43,290 nt of DNA from the NCBI GenBank assembly GCA_030638575.1, contig DAOWEJ010000087.1, positions 1 through 43,290 on the forward strand, given 5' to 3'. The notes beneath the pieces are model-generated. The model did no database searches. It saw only the letters and a list, made by a program, of their open reading frames with translations, and had not been told where the DNA came from. The DNA is from Deltaproteobacteria bacterium (GTDB taxonomy: Bacteria > Desulfobacterota > Desulfobacteria > Desulfobacterales > JAUWMJ01). Positions within the stretch are counted from its first letter, which is position 1; each line of letters starts with the position of its first letter. Both the position numbers and the translations under genes were made by a program. Shown here in pieces: positions 25,351-34,221 of this stretch.

Positions 25351-26493
25351 ATGAATAATTATAGAAAACCATTCTTTGATCACACGAAAAGAGTTGTCAT
25401 AAAGGTAGGAAGCAATGTTCTTACACAGGACCACGGCCTCAATCTAAAGGCAATCAGATCAATTTCCAGGCAAATTTGCCGGCTCATAGATAAAGGTCTT
25501 CAGGTTATTCTGGTTTCTTCAGGAGCAATGGCTTCAGGGGTAAAAAAAGTCGGCCTTTCAAAAAGACCTGACGAAATTCCAAGTCGTCAGGCAGCTGCAG
25601 CCGTTGGTCAGGCCGGTCTTATTATGGAATACGAAAAGGCGTTTGCGCGGTATGAAAAAAAAGTTGCCCAAATCCTTTTAACCAGCGATGATCTTTCCAA
25701 CAGAAAAAGATATTTAAATGCAAGGAACACTCTTTATACGCTTTTATCATGGGAGGTTGTTCCCATTATAAATGAAAACGATACTGTTATGGTGGAAGAA
25801 ATCAAATTTGGGGATAACGACAATCTTGCAGCCATGATAACACTTCTCATGGATGCGGATATTCTTATCAATCTTACTGATATTGATGGTCTTTACACAA
25901 AAGATCCCAGAACATACCCTGATGCCAGGCTTATTCCGGTTGTATCTACCATCAAAAAAAGCATTGAAAAATATGCGAGCGATATACCCGGTGCTCTCGG
26001 AAGAGGCGGTATGTTAAGCAAAGTAAAGGCGGCAAGAAAACTTAATTCCGCCGGTGTTCCCATGGTAATCGCCAAGGGTGATAAACCTGACATTTTGATA
26101 AAGCTGTTTTCCGGTAAGGACCACGGAACCTTTTTTGTCCCGAAGAAAGAAAAACTGGCAAGCCGCAAATGCTGGATAGCTTTTAACCTGAAACCCAAAG
26201 GAGCTGTTATCATTGATGCAGGCGCGCAGACAGCAATTCTAAAAAGGGGCAAAAGTCTTCTTCCAAGCGGTATTGTTGATGTGGAAAACGAATTTGATGT
26301 CGGCGCACCTGTGGAATTTAAAAGCATTGATAATGAAAAGCTTGGAATCGGTCTTGTAAACTACAGTGCTTCAGATGTACGTAAAATTATGGGGAAAAAG
26401 TCGGGACAAATTGAAAAGCTTCTGGGGCAGAAAACTTACGATGAAGTCATGCACAGGGACAATCTAGCCATAACGTGTGAGGACTCAGAATAA
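25351..26493 (+). CDS. proB: Glutamate 5-kinase (ProB)
   Basis: ProB phosphorylates glutamate to gamma-glutamyl phosphate, the first step of proline synthesis. The 380-residue protein has the amino-acid kinase domain (about 10-260; RVVIKVGSNVLT, VLVSSGAMASG in outline, FGDNDNLAAMITLLMDAD, GRGGMLSKVKAA) and a C-terminal PUA domain (about 285-370; GAVIIDAGAQTAI, LPSGIVDVENEFDVG). Proline feedback would act on the kinase domain, as in E. coli. The ATG abuts the inserted repeat array, and no ribosome site is visible. It is followed 20 bases later by proA, its metabolic partner. Confidence 0.96.
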   Translation: MNNYRKPFFDHTKRVVIKVGSNVLTQDHGLNLKAIRSISRQICRLIDKGLQVILVSSGAMASGVKKVGLSKRPDEIPSRQAAAAVGQAGLIMEYEKAFARYEKKVAQILLTSDDLSNRKRYLNARNTLYTLLSWEVVPIINENDTVMVEEIKFGDNDNLAAMITLLMDADILINLTDIDGLYTKDPRTYPDARLIPVVSTIKKSIEKYASDIPGALGRGGMLSKVKAARKLNSAGVPMVIAKGDKPDILIKLFSGKDHGTFFVPKKEKLASRKCWIAFNLKPKGAVIIDAGAQTAILKRGKSLLPSGIVDVENEFDVGAPVEFKSIDNEKLGIGLVNYSASDVRKIMGKKSGQIEKLLGQKTYDEVMHRDNLAITCEDSE

Positions 26494-26513
26494 ATATAAA
26501 CTCAAGGTGAAAG

Positions 26514-27770
26514 ATGACTATAGAATCTACAATAAAAGAAATGGCGAGAGCAGCAAGAATCGCTTCCAGAAAAATGGCCGGATGTTCTTCCGTTAAAAAA
26601 AATGAGGTTTTGCTGAAAATAGCCGACAAAATAGAAAAAGAATCATCCTATATTAAAGAAGAAAATAAAAAGGATCTTGCCTTTGCAAGAGAGAAGAAGC
26701 TTTCCGGCGCAATGATAGAACGTCTTACCATAAATGATTCTACGATAAAATCGATGGCTGACGGGTTAAGGGAAGTCGCTCACCTTAACGATCCTGTAGG
26801 GTCCTTAAGCGAAACACTACAAAGGCCAAACGGTCTTAGTGTTTCAAAGATGCGCATACCTTTGGGGGTCATCGGCATCATCTATGAATCAAGACCGAAT
26901 GTAACCATTGATGCTGCCGGTCTTTGCCTTAAAGCCGGAAATGCTGTAATACTTCGCGGCGGATCAGAAGCCCTTAATTCAAACAAGGCTCTTGCTGCCC
27001 TGATTAGCCGGGCGCTTGATGAAACAGGTCTTCCGAAAAAAGCGGTTCAGATCGTGCCAGTCAGGGACAGGGCGGCAGTAAATTTTCTCTTAAGCGAGGA
27101 GGAATTTATCGATCTCATTATCCCACGGGGCGGTGAAGGGTTAATTCGATTTGTTGTTGAAAATTCAAAGATTCCTGTACTAAAACACTATAAAGGCGTG
27201 TGCCATGTGTATGTGGATGAAGGGGCTGATCTTAAAATGGCAGAAGATATCTGCTTTAATGCAAAGGTTCAGCGGCCTGGTGTATGCAATGCCATGGAAA
27301 CAATGCTGGTTCATAAGTCTGCAGCACAGAATTTTTTGCCTTATATGGCAAAGCGGTTTTTAAAAGCAGGTGTTGAAATCAGGGGATGCCTTGAAACCTG
27401 CCGTATATTACCAGAGATCGTAGAGGCAGTCCAGGATGACTGGCCTGCGGAATACCTGGATCTTATCATCGCAGTGAAGGTTGTTGAAGATATGGATCAG
27501 GCTGTATCTCATATATCAAAACACGGTTCCAGTCATACGGAAGCGATTATAACATCGGACTATAAAAGGGCCAGACGCTTTGTTCAAGAAGTCGATTCTT
27601 CGGTTGTTCTTGTAAATGCTTCAACCCGTTTTAATGATGGCGGACAGCTTGGCTTAGGCGCTGAGATCGGCATCAGCACATCCAAGTTGCACGCCTTTGG
27701 GCCGATGGGTGTTGATGAGCTTACTACAACCAAGTTTGTAGTTTTCGGAAATGGACAGATAAGAGAGTAA
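26514..27770 (+). CDS. proA: Gamma-glutamyl phosphate reductase (ProA)
   Basis: ProA reduces gamma-glutamyl phosphate with NADPH to glutamate semialdehyde, which cyclises to pyrroline-5-carboxylate. The 418-residue protein shows the aldehyde-dehydrogenase-like fold with [37 protein letters not shown], catalytic Cys258 ([15 protein letters not shown]) and [20 protein letters not shown]. Length is typical. It forms a pair with proB, and ProB and ProA are known to channel the labile intermediate. AAGGTG precedes the ATG. Confidence 0.97.
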   Translation: MTIESTIKEMARAARIASRKMAGCSSVKKNEVLLKIADKIEKESSYIKEENKKDLAFAREKKLSGAMIERLTINDSTIKSMADGLREVAHLNDPVGSLSETLQRPNGLSVSKMRIPLGVIGIIYESRPNVTIDAAGLCLKAGNAVILRGGSEALNSNKALAALISRALDETGLPKKAVQIVPVRDRAAVNFLLSEEEFIDLIIPRGGEGLIRFVVENSKIPVLKHYKGVCHVYVDEGADLKMAEDICFNAKVQRPGVCNAMETMLVHKSAAQNFLPYMAKRFLKAGVEIRGCLETCRILPEIVEAVQDDWPAEYLDLIIAVKVVEDMDQAVSHISKHGSSHTEAIITSDYKRARRFVQEVDSSVVLVNASTRFNDGGQLGLGAEIGISTSKLHAFGPMGVDELTTTKFVVFGNGQIRE

Positions 27771-27782
27771 AAAAGAATTAAA

Positions 27783-28448
27783 ATGCGTATAGGACTTTTA
27801 GGCGGTACATTTAACCCGATTCATCTTGGTCACCTCCGTGCCGCTGTGGAAGTGAAAGAAGGTTTTTCCCTGAATGAGATTTATTTAATTCCTTGCGCTA
27901 TCCCGCCGCATAGGAAATCAGGGCATGTTGCCGGCGCAACGGACAGGTTTGAGATGACCCGCCTTGCAACTTCAAACACGCCGGACTTTTCTGCTTCTGA
28001 TGTTGAATTAAAACGCTCAGGCCCTTCATATACCATCGACACGATTCTTCATTTTAAGTCGGTTCTGCCGAAAGACACCGAACTTTATTTTATTCTCGGG
28101 CTTGACGCTTTCCTTGAGATTGACACATGGAAATCGTATATGGATCTTTTTCTCCTTATCCCTTTTATTATCTTAACGAGGCCGTATGCAGGGCAAATCG
28201 ATCCTGACTTGAGACAACAAAAGATTGAGGGTTTCATTAAATCCAGGATATCAGCCGGCTATAAATATAACTCTTCCCAATCCTGTTTTATTCATTTGGA
28301 AATGGAGCCCATTTTCTTTTTTAATGTAACTCCTCTTGAAATTTCATCATCGGCAATACGCAGCCTGATTAAAAAGAAACGTTCAATCCAGTTTCTTGTG
28401 CCGGATGAAGTAAATGACTTTATAGCAGCAAAAGGGCTTTATCTATGA
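27783..28448 (+). CDS. nadD: Nicotinate-nucleotide adenylyltransferase (NadD)
   Basis: NadD converts nicotinate mononucleotide and ATP to deamido-NAD. The 221 residues carry the nucleotidyltransferase motifs GGTFNPIHLGHLRAA near the N terminus and ISSSAIRSLIK near the C terminus, plus FILGLDAFLEIDTW in the substrate pocket. It lies 12 bases after proA and overlaps rsfS by four bases (ATGA), so those two are translationally coupled. The ribosome site is weak. Confidence 0.95.
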   Translation: MRIGLLGGTFNPIHLGHLRAAVEVKEGFSLNEIYLIPCAIPPHRKSGHVAGATDRFEMTRLATSNTPDFSASDVELKRSGPSYTIDTILHFKSVLPKDTELYFILGLDAFLEIDTWKSYMDLFLLIPFIILTRPYAGQIDPDLRQQKIEGFIKSRISAGYKYNSSQSCFIHLEMEPIFFFNVTPLEISSSAIRSLIKKKRSIQFLVPDEVNDFIAAKGLYL

Positions 28449-28867
28449 AACGTGATCATGATCTGTCGCTTGACCTCTATGTTAAAGCAGCTTTGGGAAG
28501 AAAGGCTTTAGGACTTGTAGTGCTCGATGTCCGTGAATTAACTTCTGTGGCAGAGACGTTTATCATCTGCAGCGGGCGCTCAAATCGCCAGGTTTCAGCA
28601 ATTGCCCAGTTTATTCAAACAGAGCTTAAAAAGTCGGGCATAAAGCCGCTCAGTGTGGAAGGTAAAAATGAAGGACATTGGGTTTTGCTCGATTATGGTC
28701 ATGTAATTATACATATTTTTTATGAGCCGGTGCGAAATTTTTATGATCTCGAAGGACTCTGGGTGGATGCAAAAAGGATAAAGACCGAAAGCCTTATTGA
28801 ATTTGAAACTCTCTTAGCAAAACGCGCGGAAAGCACGGAAGGTATAAATGATAAGAAAAGCGAATAG
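28445..28867 (+). CDS. rsfS: Ribosomal silencing factor RsfS
   Basis: RsfS binds L14 and blocks subunit joining when nutrients are short. The 140-residue protein has the compact RsfS fold: KALGLVVLDVRELTSVAETFIICSGRSNRQVSAIA, VEGKNEGHWVLLDYGHVIIHIFYEPVRNFYDLEGLW (quoted only as landmarks GKNEGHWVLLDYG and RNFYDLEGLW). Overlapping ATGA with nadD is the common arrangement. The C-terminal 20 residues are a charged tail. Confidence 0.95.
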   Translation: MKRDHDLSLDLYVKAALGRKALGLVVLDVRELTSVAETFIICSGRSNRQVSAIAQFIQTELKKSGIKPLSVEGKNEGHWVLLDYGHVIIHIFYEPVRNFYDLEGLWVDAKRIKTESLIEFETLLAKRAESTEGINDKKSE

Positions 28868-28914
28868 TGATGTTTTTGCTCGCTCGGTGAGTATTTTGGA
28901 AAAGGAGATCGCTG

Positions 28915-30459
28915 TTGCATAACAAAAAACCATGTATGTTAATCATCCTCGACGGATGGGGAATAAGTCCCCTTCATGAAGGAAATGCTGTTTACCTTGC
29001 TAAAACACCTTGCCTGGACAGGCTCAACGAAGAATATCCCAATACCAGCCTTTTATGTTTCGGCAAAGCTGTGGGTCTACCCGACGGTATTATGGGAAAT
29101 TCCGAGGTTGGCCATCTTAATATCGGTGCAGGCAGGATAGTTTACCAGGATCTTCTGAGGATCGACATGGCAATCCGTGACGGACAGTTTAATGATAATG
29201 AAAATCTAAACCAACTAATAACAAAAGTAAAGGCTAACGATTCGACACTTCACCTCATGGGGCTTGTTTCAGACGGTGGTGTTCACAGCCAGCTAAAGCA
29301 TCTATTTGCTCTTTTAAATATGGCGAAAGATAAAGGATTAAACAAAGTTTACCTCCATACTATACTCGATGGCCGTGATACTCCTCCTGACAGCGGCGCT
29401 GGATATATTAAGCAGCTGCAAGAATATATAGCAGGCAACAGTTTTGGAAATATTGCAACTATATGCGGGCGTTTTTACGCAATGGATAGGGATAACAGGT
29501 GGAATAGGATAGAAAAAGCGTATCGTCTCTATACAAACGGTGAAGGAACGCATGAAAAAGACCCTGTTGAAGCAGTAAAAAATGCCTACCAGCGGGATGA
29601 AACCGATGAATTTGTCCGTCCCATTGTCATAACGGATGAAAATGAAAAACCGTTGGGATTGCTACAAGATGGAGACGGCGTTATTTTTTTTAATTTTCGC
29701 GCAGATCGTGCCAGGGAGATAACACGCACCTTAACCGATCCGGCCTTTGAATCTTTTAAAAGAAAACTTTTCCCAAAGCTCTGCGGGTTTGTCTGCATGA
29801 CCCTTTATGATGAAAAATTTACACTTCCCCTTGCATTCCCGCCGGTTCACCTTGATGAAATCCTTGGCGAGGTAATAAGCAAACAGGGGTTAAACCAGCT
29901 CAGAATAGCGGAAACAGAAAAATATGCCCATGTCACCTATTTTTTTAACGGGGGTGAAGAAAAAGCATTTCCCCTGGAAGATCGATGTTTAATCCCTTCT
30001 CCCCGTGAAGTCTCCACCTATGACCTGAAACCGGAGATGAGTGCAAACCTGGTCACAGATGAAGTCCTTACCAGGCTTTACTCAAAAAAATATAACATGA
30101 TTGTACTAAACTTTGCCAACATGGACATGGTAGGTCATACCGGCGTTCTTGATGCGGCAATCCAGGCGGCTGAAGCCGTCGATGAATGTGTCGGCCGAAT
30201 AATTACTGAAGTTAAAAGGCAAGAAGGAGTTGCTATTGTTACAGCCGATCATGGAAATGCTGAGCAAATGATAGCAGATAACGGACACCCTCATACAGCC
30301 CACTCCCTTAATCCGGTCCCCTTTATTCTCGTGGATGATAATCGCCGGGATGTTCATTTAAAAACAGGCAGCCTTGGGGATATTGCCCCTACCATCCTTC
30401 AAATCATGGGTATTGATAAGCCGGATAAGATGACCGGGAACTCCCTTCTTGACACTTAA
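28915..30459 (+). CDS. gpmI: 2,3-bisphosphoglycerate-independent phosphoglycerate mutase (GpmI)
   Basis: GpmI interconverts 3- and 2-phosphoglycerate using two Mn ions and a phosphoserine. The 514-residue protein is of normal size. ILDGWG binds metal, the nucleophile is Ser63 in IMGNSEVGHLNIGAGR, LDGRDTPP and FFNFRADRAREITR line the substrate site, and IVLNFANMDMVGHTG with VTADHGNAEQM supply the second metal site. Start is TTG at 28915 with AAGGAG seven bases upstream. It ends the conserved obg-proBA-nadD-rsfS-gpmI run; no terminator was found after it. Confidence 0.97.
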   Translation: MHNKKPCMLIILDGWGISPLHEGNAVYLAKTPCLDRLNEEYPNTSLLCFGKAVGLPDGIMGNSEVGHLNIGAGRIVYQDLLRIDMAIRDGQFNDNENLNQLITKVKANDSTLHLMGLVSDGGVHSQLKHLFALLNMAKDKGLNKVYLHTILDGRDTPPDSGAGYIKQLQEYIAGNSFGNIATICGRFYAMDRDNRWNRIEKAYRLYTNGEGTHEKDPVEAVKNAYQRDETDEFVRPIVITDENEKPLGLLQDGDGVIFFNFRADRAREITRTLTDPAFESFKRKLFPKLCGFVCMTLYDEKFTLPLAFPPVHLDEILGEVISKQGLNQLRIAETEKYAHVTYFFNGGEEKAFPLEDRCLIPSPREVSTYDLKPEMSANLVTDEVLTRLYSKKYNMIVLNFANMDMVGHTGVLDAAIQAAEAVDECVGRIITEVKRQEGVAIVTADHGNAEQMIADNGHPHTAHSLNPVPFILVDDNRRDVHLKTGSLGDIAPTILQIMGIDKPDKMTGNSLLDT

Positions 30460-30530
30460 TGCTCAATTTCGTAAATTTGCGGATATCGACAGACACTACA
30501 CACGTTAAACCGGTTAATTTATCAGTAACC

Positions 30531-30681
30531 GTTCAGGGGTTCACGGTTCAAAGGTTCATGGTTTACCGAAAACCAGAACCGTTGATTGGTAAATTCTGAC
30601 TATAGAGGGTATAAGAATAGATCGATTTTGCCGATATTGGCGGCAAGGCAACCTTGAACGGTGAACCCTGAACCTGTTAAC
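30531..30681 (+). repeat. Empty copy of the TTCA-GG inverted-repeat element
   Basis: The left arm 30531-30565 (GTTCAGGGGTTCACGGTTCA and more) and right arm 30650-30681 (AACCTTGAACGGTGAACCC and more) are inverted and use the same units as the arrays around the gene at 24918-25304. The 84 nt between them contain no gene. This looks like a gene-less, MITE-like relative of that element. Confidence 0.75.
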
Positions 30682-30686
30682 GTATA

Positions 30687-30703
30687 CCTTGTATACAAGG
30701 AGG
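30687..30703 (+). promoter_or_regulatory. 14-bp perfect palindrome overlapping a ribosome site
   Basis: CCTTGTATACAAGG (30687-30700) is a perfect palindrome, and its right half is the start of the AAGGAGG ribosome site (30697-30703) for the small gene at 30709. A further GTATAC lies at 30682-30687. Pairing would hide the ribosome site, or a dimeric protein could bind here (inference). Confidence 0.5.
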
Positions 30704-30708
30704 CTATG

Positions 30709-30972
30709 ATGTCAAAAGAAGAAGAAAATCAACCCGTTGACAGGCGCTCCGGGAAAGAAAGGCGACGGAAATTTAATTTTAGTCGTTTTATATACAAGGG
30801 AATAGACCGAAGCCTTGAGAGAAGAGGATTTAAAAAACGAAGGTCAAAGTCTAAAAAAAAGCAAGAAGATGTGGATAAAGGTGAAGGAAAAGAGACTGAT
30901 TTAGACGGTTTCATAAAAAGTTCAAATTCCCCCGCTAAAAAGCAGCGGGACAAGAAGGGCGTGTCCCGCTAA
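30709..30972 (+). CDS. Small basic protein of unknown function with a repeat-derived tail
   Basis: This 87-residue, strongly basic protein shows DRRSGKERRRKFNFSRFIYKG, containing the DRRxxxxRR motif often seen next to PilZ-like or membrane-anchor segments, then FKKRRSKSKKKQEDVDKGEG. The ATG at 30709 has AAGGAGG five bases upstream; the longer frame starting at 30661 lies in repeat DNA and was rejected. From Asp66 to the stop the sequence is read from an inverted-repeat element (30904-31065), so the last 22 residues are probably not ancestral. It may act in nucleic-acid binding, but that is only suggested by charge. Confidence 0.65.
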   Translation: MSKEEENQPVDRRSGKERRRKFNFSRFIYKGIDRSLERRGFKKRRSKSKKKQEDVDKGEGKETDLDGFIKSSNSPAKKQRDKKGVSR

Positions 30973-31065
30973 AGCGGGATAATCATGAGGCTTACTTATC
31001 GTACGTTGAATGATTACGAAATGCAGCACAACGCAGCCCCGCCAGGCGGGATTTACGAGACCGTC
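30904..31065. repeat. Second copy of the GACGGTTTCGTAAAAAGTC element
   Basis: The left core GACGGTTTCATAAAAAGT (30904-30921) matches the arms of the 3615-3776 element. The right end TTTACGAGACCGTC (31052-31065) is its inverted partner, with 12 of 14 positions matching. Inside lie GC hairpins, including TCCCGCT-AA-AGCGGGA at about 30963-30978. The element begins inside the 87-residue gene and ends 18 bp before the next start codon. Confidence 0.7.
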
Positions 31066-31083
31066 AGCTAATGGAGGCAAGTT

Positions 31084-31623
31084 TTGCCGGCTACAGATAA
31101 ATCTTCAGACATAATTGTCGATTTCGCCACCGGAAGAAAGATTCCGGATGTAGGGGCTGAGGCAAACCGGCAAGAGGTAGAACGGTTCCTTGTGGAGAAT
31201 AAGGGATTTGCAAAAGAGGACATCGAAGTCGATGTACCGATTGAGATGTACATTGTAGAAAAAGTTTACCGGTCATATGTCGATCTGGTGGTTAGCGTAG
31301 ACGGCACCCGATATATGGCTGTTAAATGTGCTGCAGGGTCTTTAGGGTCGAGAGAGCGGGAAATTATCGCTGCTTCCAGGCTCCTTGAAAAATACCAGCT
31401 CCCCTTTTCTATTGTTTCGGATGGCAAAACCGCTATCGTCCTGGATACAGTTTCCGGAAAAAAGCTGGAGGAGGGGCTTAATGCTATTCCTTCAAAGGAT
31501 AAGTTGAAAAAGAATTTAGCTGCCATGCAGCTTGAACCTTTATCTGAAAAACGCCTTGAAAAGGAGAAGCTGATCTTTCGAAGCTATGACAGTATGAATG
31601 TTAATGTAAAACGCAATATGTAA
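31084..31623 (+). CDS. HsdR N-terminal-domain-like protein with degraded nuclease motif
   Basis: This stand-alone protein of 179 residues resembles the N-terminal domain of type I restriction R subunits (HSDR_N_2 type): EANRQEVERFLVENKGF, EVDVPIEMYI, YRSYVDLVVSVDGTRYMAVKCAAG and REREIIAASRLLEKYQLPFSIVSDG. The PD-(D/E)xK site normally reads D...VECKAP; here Asp67 is kept but the later part is VKCAAG, so the Glu and Lys are Lys81 and Ala83. It is therefore unlikely to cut DNA. No helicase, methylase or specificity gene is nearby. Start is TTG with GGAGG six bases upstream. It converges on the zinc-ribbon gene with seven bases between. Confidence 0.78.
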   Translation: MPATDKSSDIIVDFATGRKIPDVGAEANRQEVERFLVENKGFAKEDIEVDVPIEMYIVEKVYRSYVDLVVSVDGTRYMAVKCAAGSLGSREREIIAASRLLEKYQLPFSIVSDGKTAIVLDTVSGKKLEEGLNAIPSKDKLKKNLAAMQLEPLSEKRLEKEKLIFRSYDSMNVNVKRNM

Positions 31624-31630
31624 AAAGCGC

Positions 31631-32308
31631 TCACTCACCTGCCACTTCTTTCCCACAGTGCTTGCAAATCTTGGCTTTCTTTTTTATTATTTCCGCACAA
31701 AAAGGGCATTCCCTAGTATAATGCCTTTCATGAATTTTTGTAACCGATTTATCTATTTCTTTTTGAATAAGTTCATTACCGACTTTGAGATTTCTGAGAG
31801 CATCGACGGCTTCCAGTTCTCCGATATCTCCCATCATTTCCGCCGCCTTTAGCCTGACCTTAGCCGGCTCTGTCGGGTCAAGAAGTAATCTTAAAACAGC
31901 AGGGGAATCTTTTGACACATAGCAATCCGCAAGAATTGAAAATCCTTTCTTTATAGCCTCTTTTAAAGCTTCTTCGGCAGCTACAACCTGTTCGTCGATA
32001 ATCTGTCCTGTGGCACCCATAGAACTGAAAACAGGCATCAGCTCAAATGTATCTGTGCCAGGATAATTCATACAGCGATATGAGGCGGTTTGAGCAAAAT
32101 TTTCCATCAGATCATCCCATCCCTGTTTATACAGGGGGCATTCATCATTAAAACATATAAACAGATAGGGAGTGCCCCATCCCAACCCATCGCTGAAAGT
32201 AACAGGAGGAACCTCCCATATGCTCATCTCTTTTTTACAGTGCGGGCACAGAGGTTTTTTCATAGACATTACTTTTTCAAAAACCTGCTCTTTTGTCTCA
32301 ATTGCCAT
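31631..32308 (-). CDS. Zinc-ribbon protein with a HEAT-like repeat
   Basis: This 225-residue protein has two metal-binding ends. The N-terminal ribbon uses CPHC (21-24) and the Cys52/Cys57 pair (ICFNDEC). The C-terminal double-CxxC ribbon is CPFCAEIIKKKAKICKHCG. The middle (about 120-185) carries short helices like one HEAT/armadillo unit: VLRLLLDPTEPAKVRLKAAEMMGDIGELEAVDAL in outline. The ATG at 32308 has GGAG six bases upstream. No enzyme motif is seen. A scaffold or regulatory role is possible but not shown. It has no operon partner except perhaps AOR upstream (116-bp gap). Confidence 0.75.
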   Translation of the reverse strand: MAIETKEQVFEKVMSMKKPLCPHCKKEMSIWEVPPVTFSDGLGWGTPYLFICFNDECPLYKQGWDDLMENFAQTASYRCMNYPGTDTFELMPVFSSMGATGQIIDEQVVAAEEALKEAIKKGFSILADCYVSKDSPAVLRLLLDPTEPAKVRLKAAEMMGDIGELEAVDALRNLKVGNELIQKEIDKSVTKIHERHYTRECPFCAEIIKKKAKICKHCGKEVAGE

Positions 32309-32423
32309 CTTTATCTCCAAAGTTTTGATAAATGATCAGTTTATAACTGTCGATAAACTTAAGCTCCTTTTTTAACTTGTCAACAATTCGGATGTTTATT
32401 TCGCATTAACTGGAATATCTGTA

Positions 32424-34187
32424 TCATAGAGGAACACCTTTTTTATCCCATCCGCGAAGATTATAATAATCCTGAATCATCATTTTAAGTTCTTCTTCTG
32501 TAATACCATGGCCTGTCTTTAATCTGTTTTTATGTAAACGTTTCGGAAGTCTGTCATGTTCCGGTTTCAACCCTTCCCGTATATTAAAACGACGAACCAG
32601 TGTTGATATTCGAGCAGCCCTTTTTTGAAGGGTTTCTCTATTCTCTTTTAATCCTGTGGCTATTTGAATAATCTGTCCCAGACGTTCCCAGGGATACAAG
32701 TCTCTGAAAAACCGGCACAGGATAAGGGTATCAAAAATGGTCAGGCGGTCTTCAAGATCAATGAACATTCCGGCTTTCCCCTTGATTTCTGCCGGATCTA
32801 TCAGCCCTGCTAATTCCGGATTATGAAATGTTGCCCTTAAATGGCATGCACCCCTGTCGGATGTTGCAAACGCAAGTCCGCTTCCCTTAAGCACCCTTGG
32901 ATCATAACCAGGCGGTTCAAGCCCTTTTACATGGACAGCCATATCCTCAAGACCCCATTCTTTTGCTGCATATCGTATCCCTTGGGCAAGGGTTTTACCG
33001 ATACCGGTACCTGTTGCTATTTTATTAAGCAGATCTGCGATAGCATCAACATCCCCATACTTTATTTCGTAGTCGATTTTCTTTTGTTCTGCAGCCTCAA
33101 TGGTAAAGGCACACAGGTTACCTGCAGATATTGTATCTATGCCAAGTCTGTCACAGATATCATTTAAGTAGGCAATCTCTTCAATGCTGTCGATAAGGCA
33201 AAGGCCTCCAAAGGCGAAAATGGTCTCGTATTCCGGGCCTTCAATAACAAGCCCGGCATGACGGCCATTTTTAACCGTTGTCATTCTGCCGCATGCAAGA
33301 AAACACTTTGCGCAGGCTTTTGGCACCACACTGCATTTTTCGTGAAGCGCCTTTGCACTGATTTTTTCCCAGTTCTCAAAAACACCTTCATTCCAGTATC
33401 GGGTGGGGAATGCCCCGGCTTTGTTCGTAACAGCCACCATATTCGGCGTTCCCCATGTTTTAAAGCCTATAGCTGCAGGATGATCCTTTGATGTTGATAC
33501 AATCTCCTTTGAAAACTTTTTCAGGCCTTCTTTATCCGATACCAAACGTGTTTTATCGCCTTTGAAAAAAGCAGCCTTAAGATTTTTCGATCCCATGACC
33601 GTTCCTGCACCGGTCCTTCCGGCACAGCGCCAGTGGTCGTTTCCGATAACCGCAAACCTGACGAGATTTTCTCCCGCAGGACCGATTACTACAGTTCCGG
33701 ATTTTTTTACCAAAGGACCTGAGCTTTTAAATCTTTTATTAACAGCATCTTCCGCAGCAAATGTATCCATTCCCCATATGTTACCTGCTTCGTGGAAGCC
33801 GGCACCTTCCGGGTGGATTTCAAGAACTGATGGAGAAGAACTTTTCCCGTAAATGACAATTGCATCAAAACCTGTGGAACCGATGGCTTCGGGCACCCTC
33901 CCGCCTGAGTACGATTCAGAATAAAAACCGGTCTGAGGCGATTTAGTGAAAACTCCATAACGACACGATCCCCAAATAGCACTTCCGGTAACAGGGCCTG
34001 TAGCAAATATAAGGCAATTTGCAGGGTCTAAGGGATCAACACCTGGAGGATTCAGCTCATACAGGAGGTAAGAGGCCAGCCCCTTTCCCCCCAGGTATCT
34101 TGAATATATTTCATTATCAATTTCAACTATGCTGTATTTTTTTTTCGTTAGATCAATCTTTAAAATCCTGCCGTAAAAACCATGCAT
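32424..34187 (-). CDS. Tungsten-type aldehyde:ferredoxin oxidoreductase (AOR family)
   Basis: AOR enzymes oxidise aldehydes to acids with a tungsto-bispterin and one [4Fe-4S] cluster, passing electrons to ferredoxin. The 587-residue protein starts MHGFYGRILKIDLT and has the pterin-binding FATGPVTGSAIWGSCRYGVFTKSP and RCAGRTGAGTVMGSKNLKA regions (as landmarks GRTGAGTVMGSKNLK). The cluster ligands are Cys292, Cys295, Cys299 (CAKCFLAC) and Cys491 (DTLILC). It also has LEPPGYDPR and CHLRATFHN. GGGGGGAT precedes the ATG. Substrate range cannot be told from sequence. FdhD and FmdE in the window fit a Mo/W-using cell. No partner ferredoxin or MoaD-like gene is adjacent. Confidence 0.93.
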   Translation of the reverse strand: MHGFYGRILKIDLTKKKYSIVEIDNEIYSRYLGGKGLASYLLYELNPPGVDPLDPANCLIFATGPVTGSAIWGSCRYGVFTKSPQTGFYSESYSGGRVPEAIGSTGFDAIVIYGKSSSPSVLEIHPEGAGFHEAGNIWGMDTFAAEDAVNKRFKSSGPLVKKSGTVVIGPAGENLVRFAVIGNDHWRCAGRTGAGTVMGSKNLKAAFFKGDKTRLVSDKEGLKKFSKEIVSTSKDHPAAIGFKTWGTPNMVAVTNKAGAFPTRYWNEGVFENWEKISAKALHEKCSVVPKACAKCFLACGRMTTVKNGRHAGLVIEGPEYETIFAFGGLCLIDSIEEIAYLNDICDRLGIDTISAGNLCAFTIEAAEQKKIDYEIKYGDVDAIADLLNKIATGTGIGKTLAQGIRYAAKEWGLEDMAVHVKGLEPPGYDPRVLKGSGLAFATSDRGACHLRATFHNPELAGLIDPAEIKGKAGMFIDLEDRLTIFDTLILCRFFRDLYPWERLGQIIQIATGLKENRETLQKRAARISTLVRRFNIREGLKPEHDRLPKRLHKNRLKTGHGITEEELKMMIQDYYNLRGWDKKGVPL

Positions 34188-34221
34188 CTTTTATCCCCCC
34201 AAATCAGCATTTGCCGAACAA

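Noticed and set aside
31084..31623. Functional type I restriction subunit
   Set aside because: Only the N-terminal domain is present, the catalytic Glu/Lys are missing, and no helicase, methylase or specificity gene is nearby.
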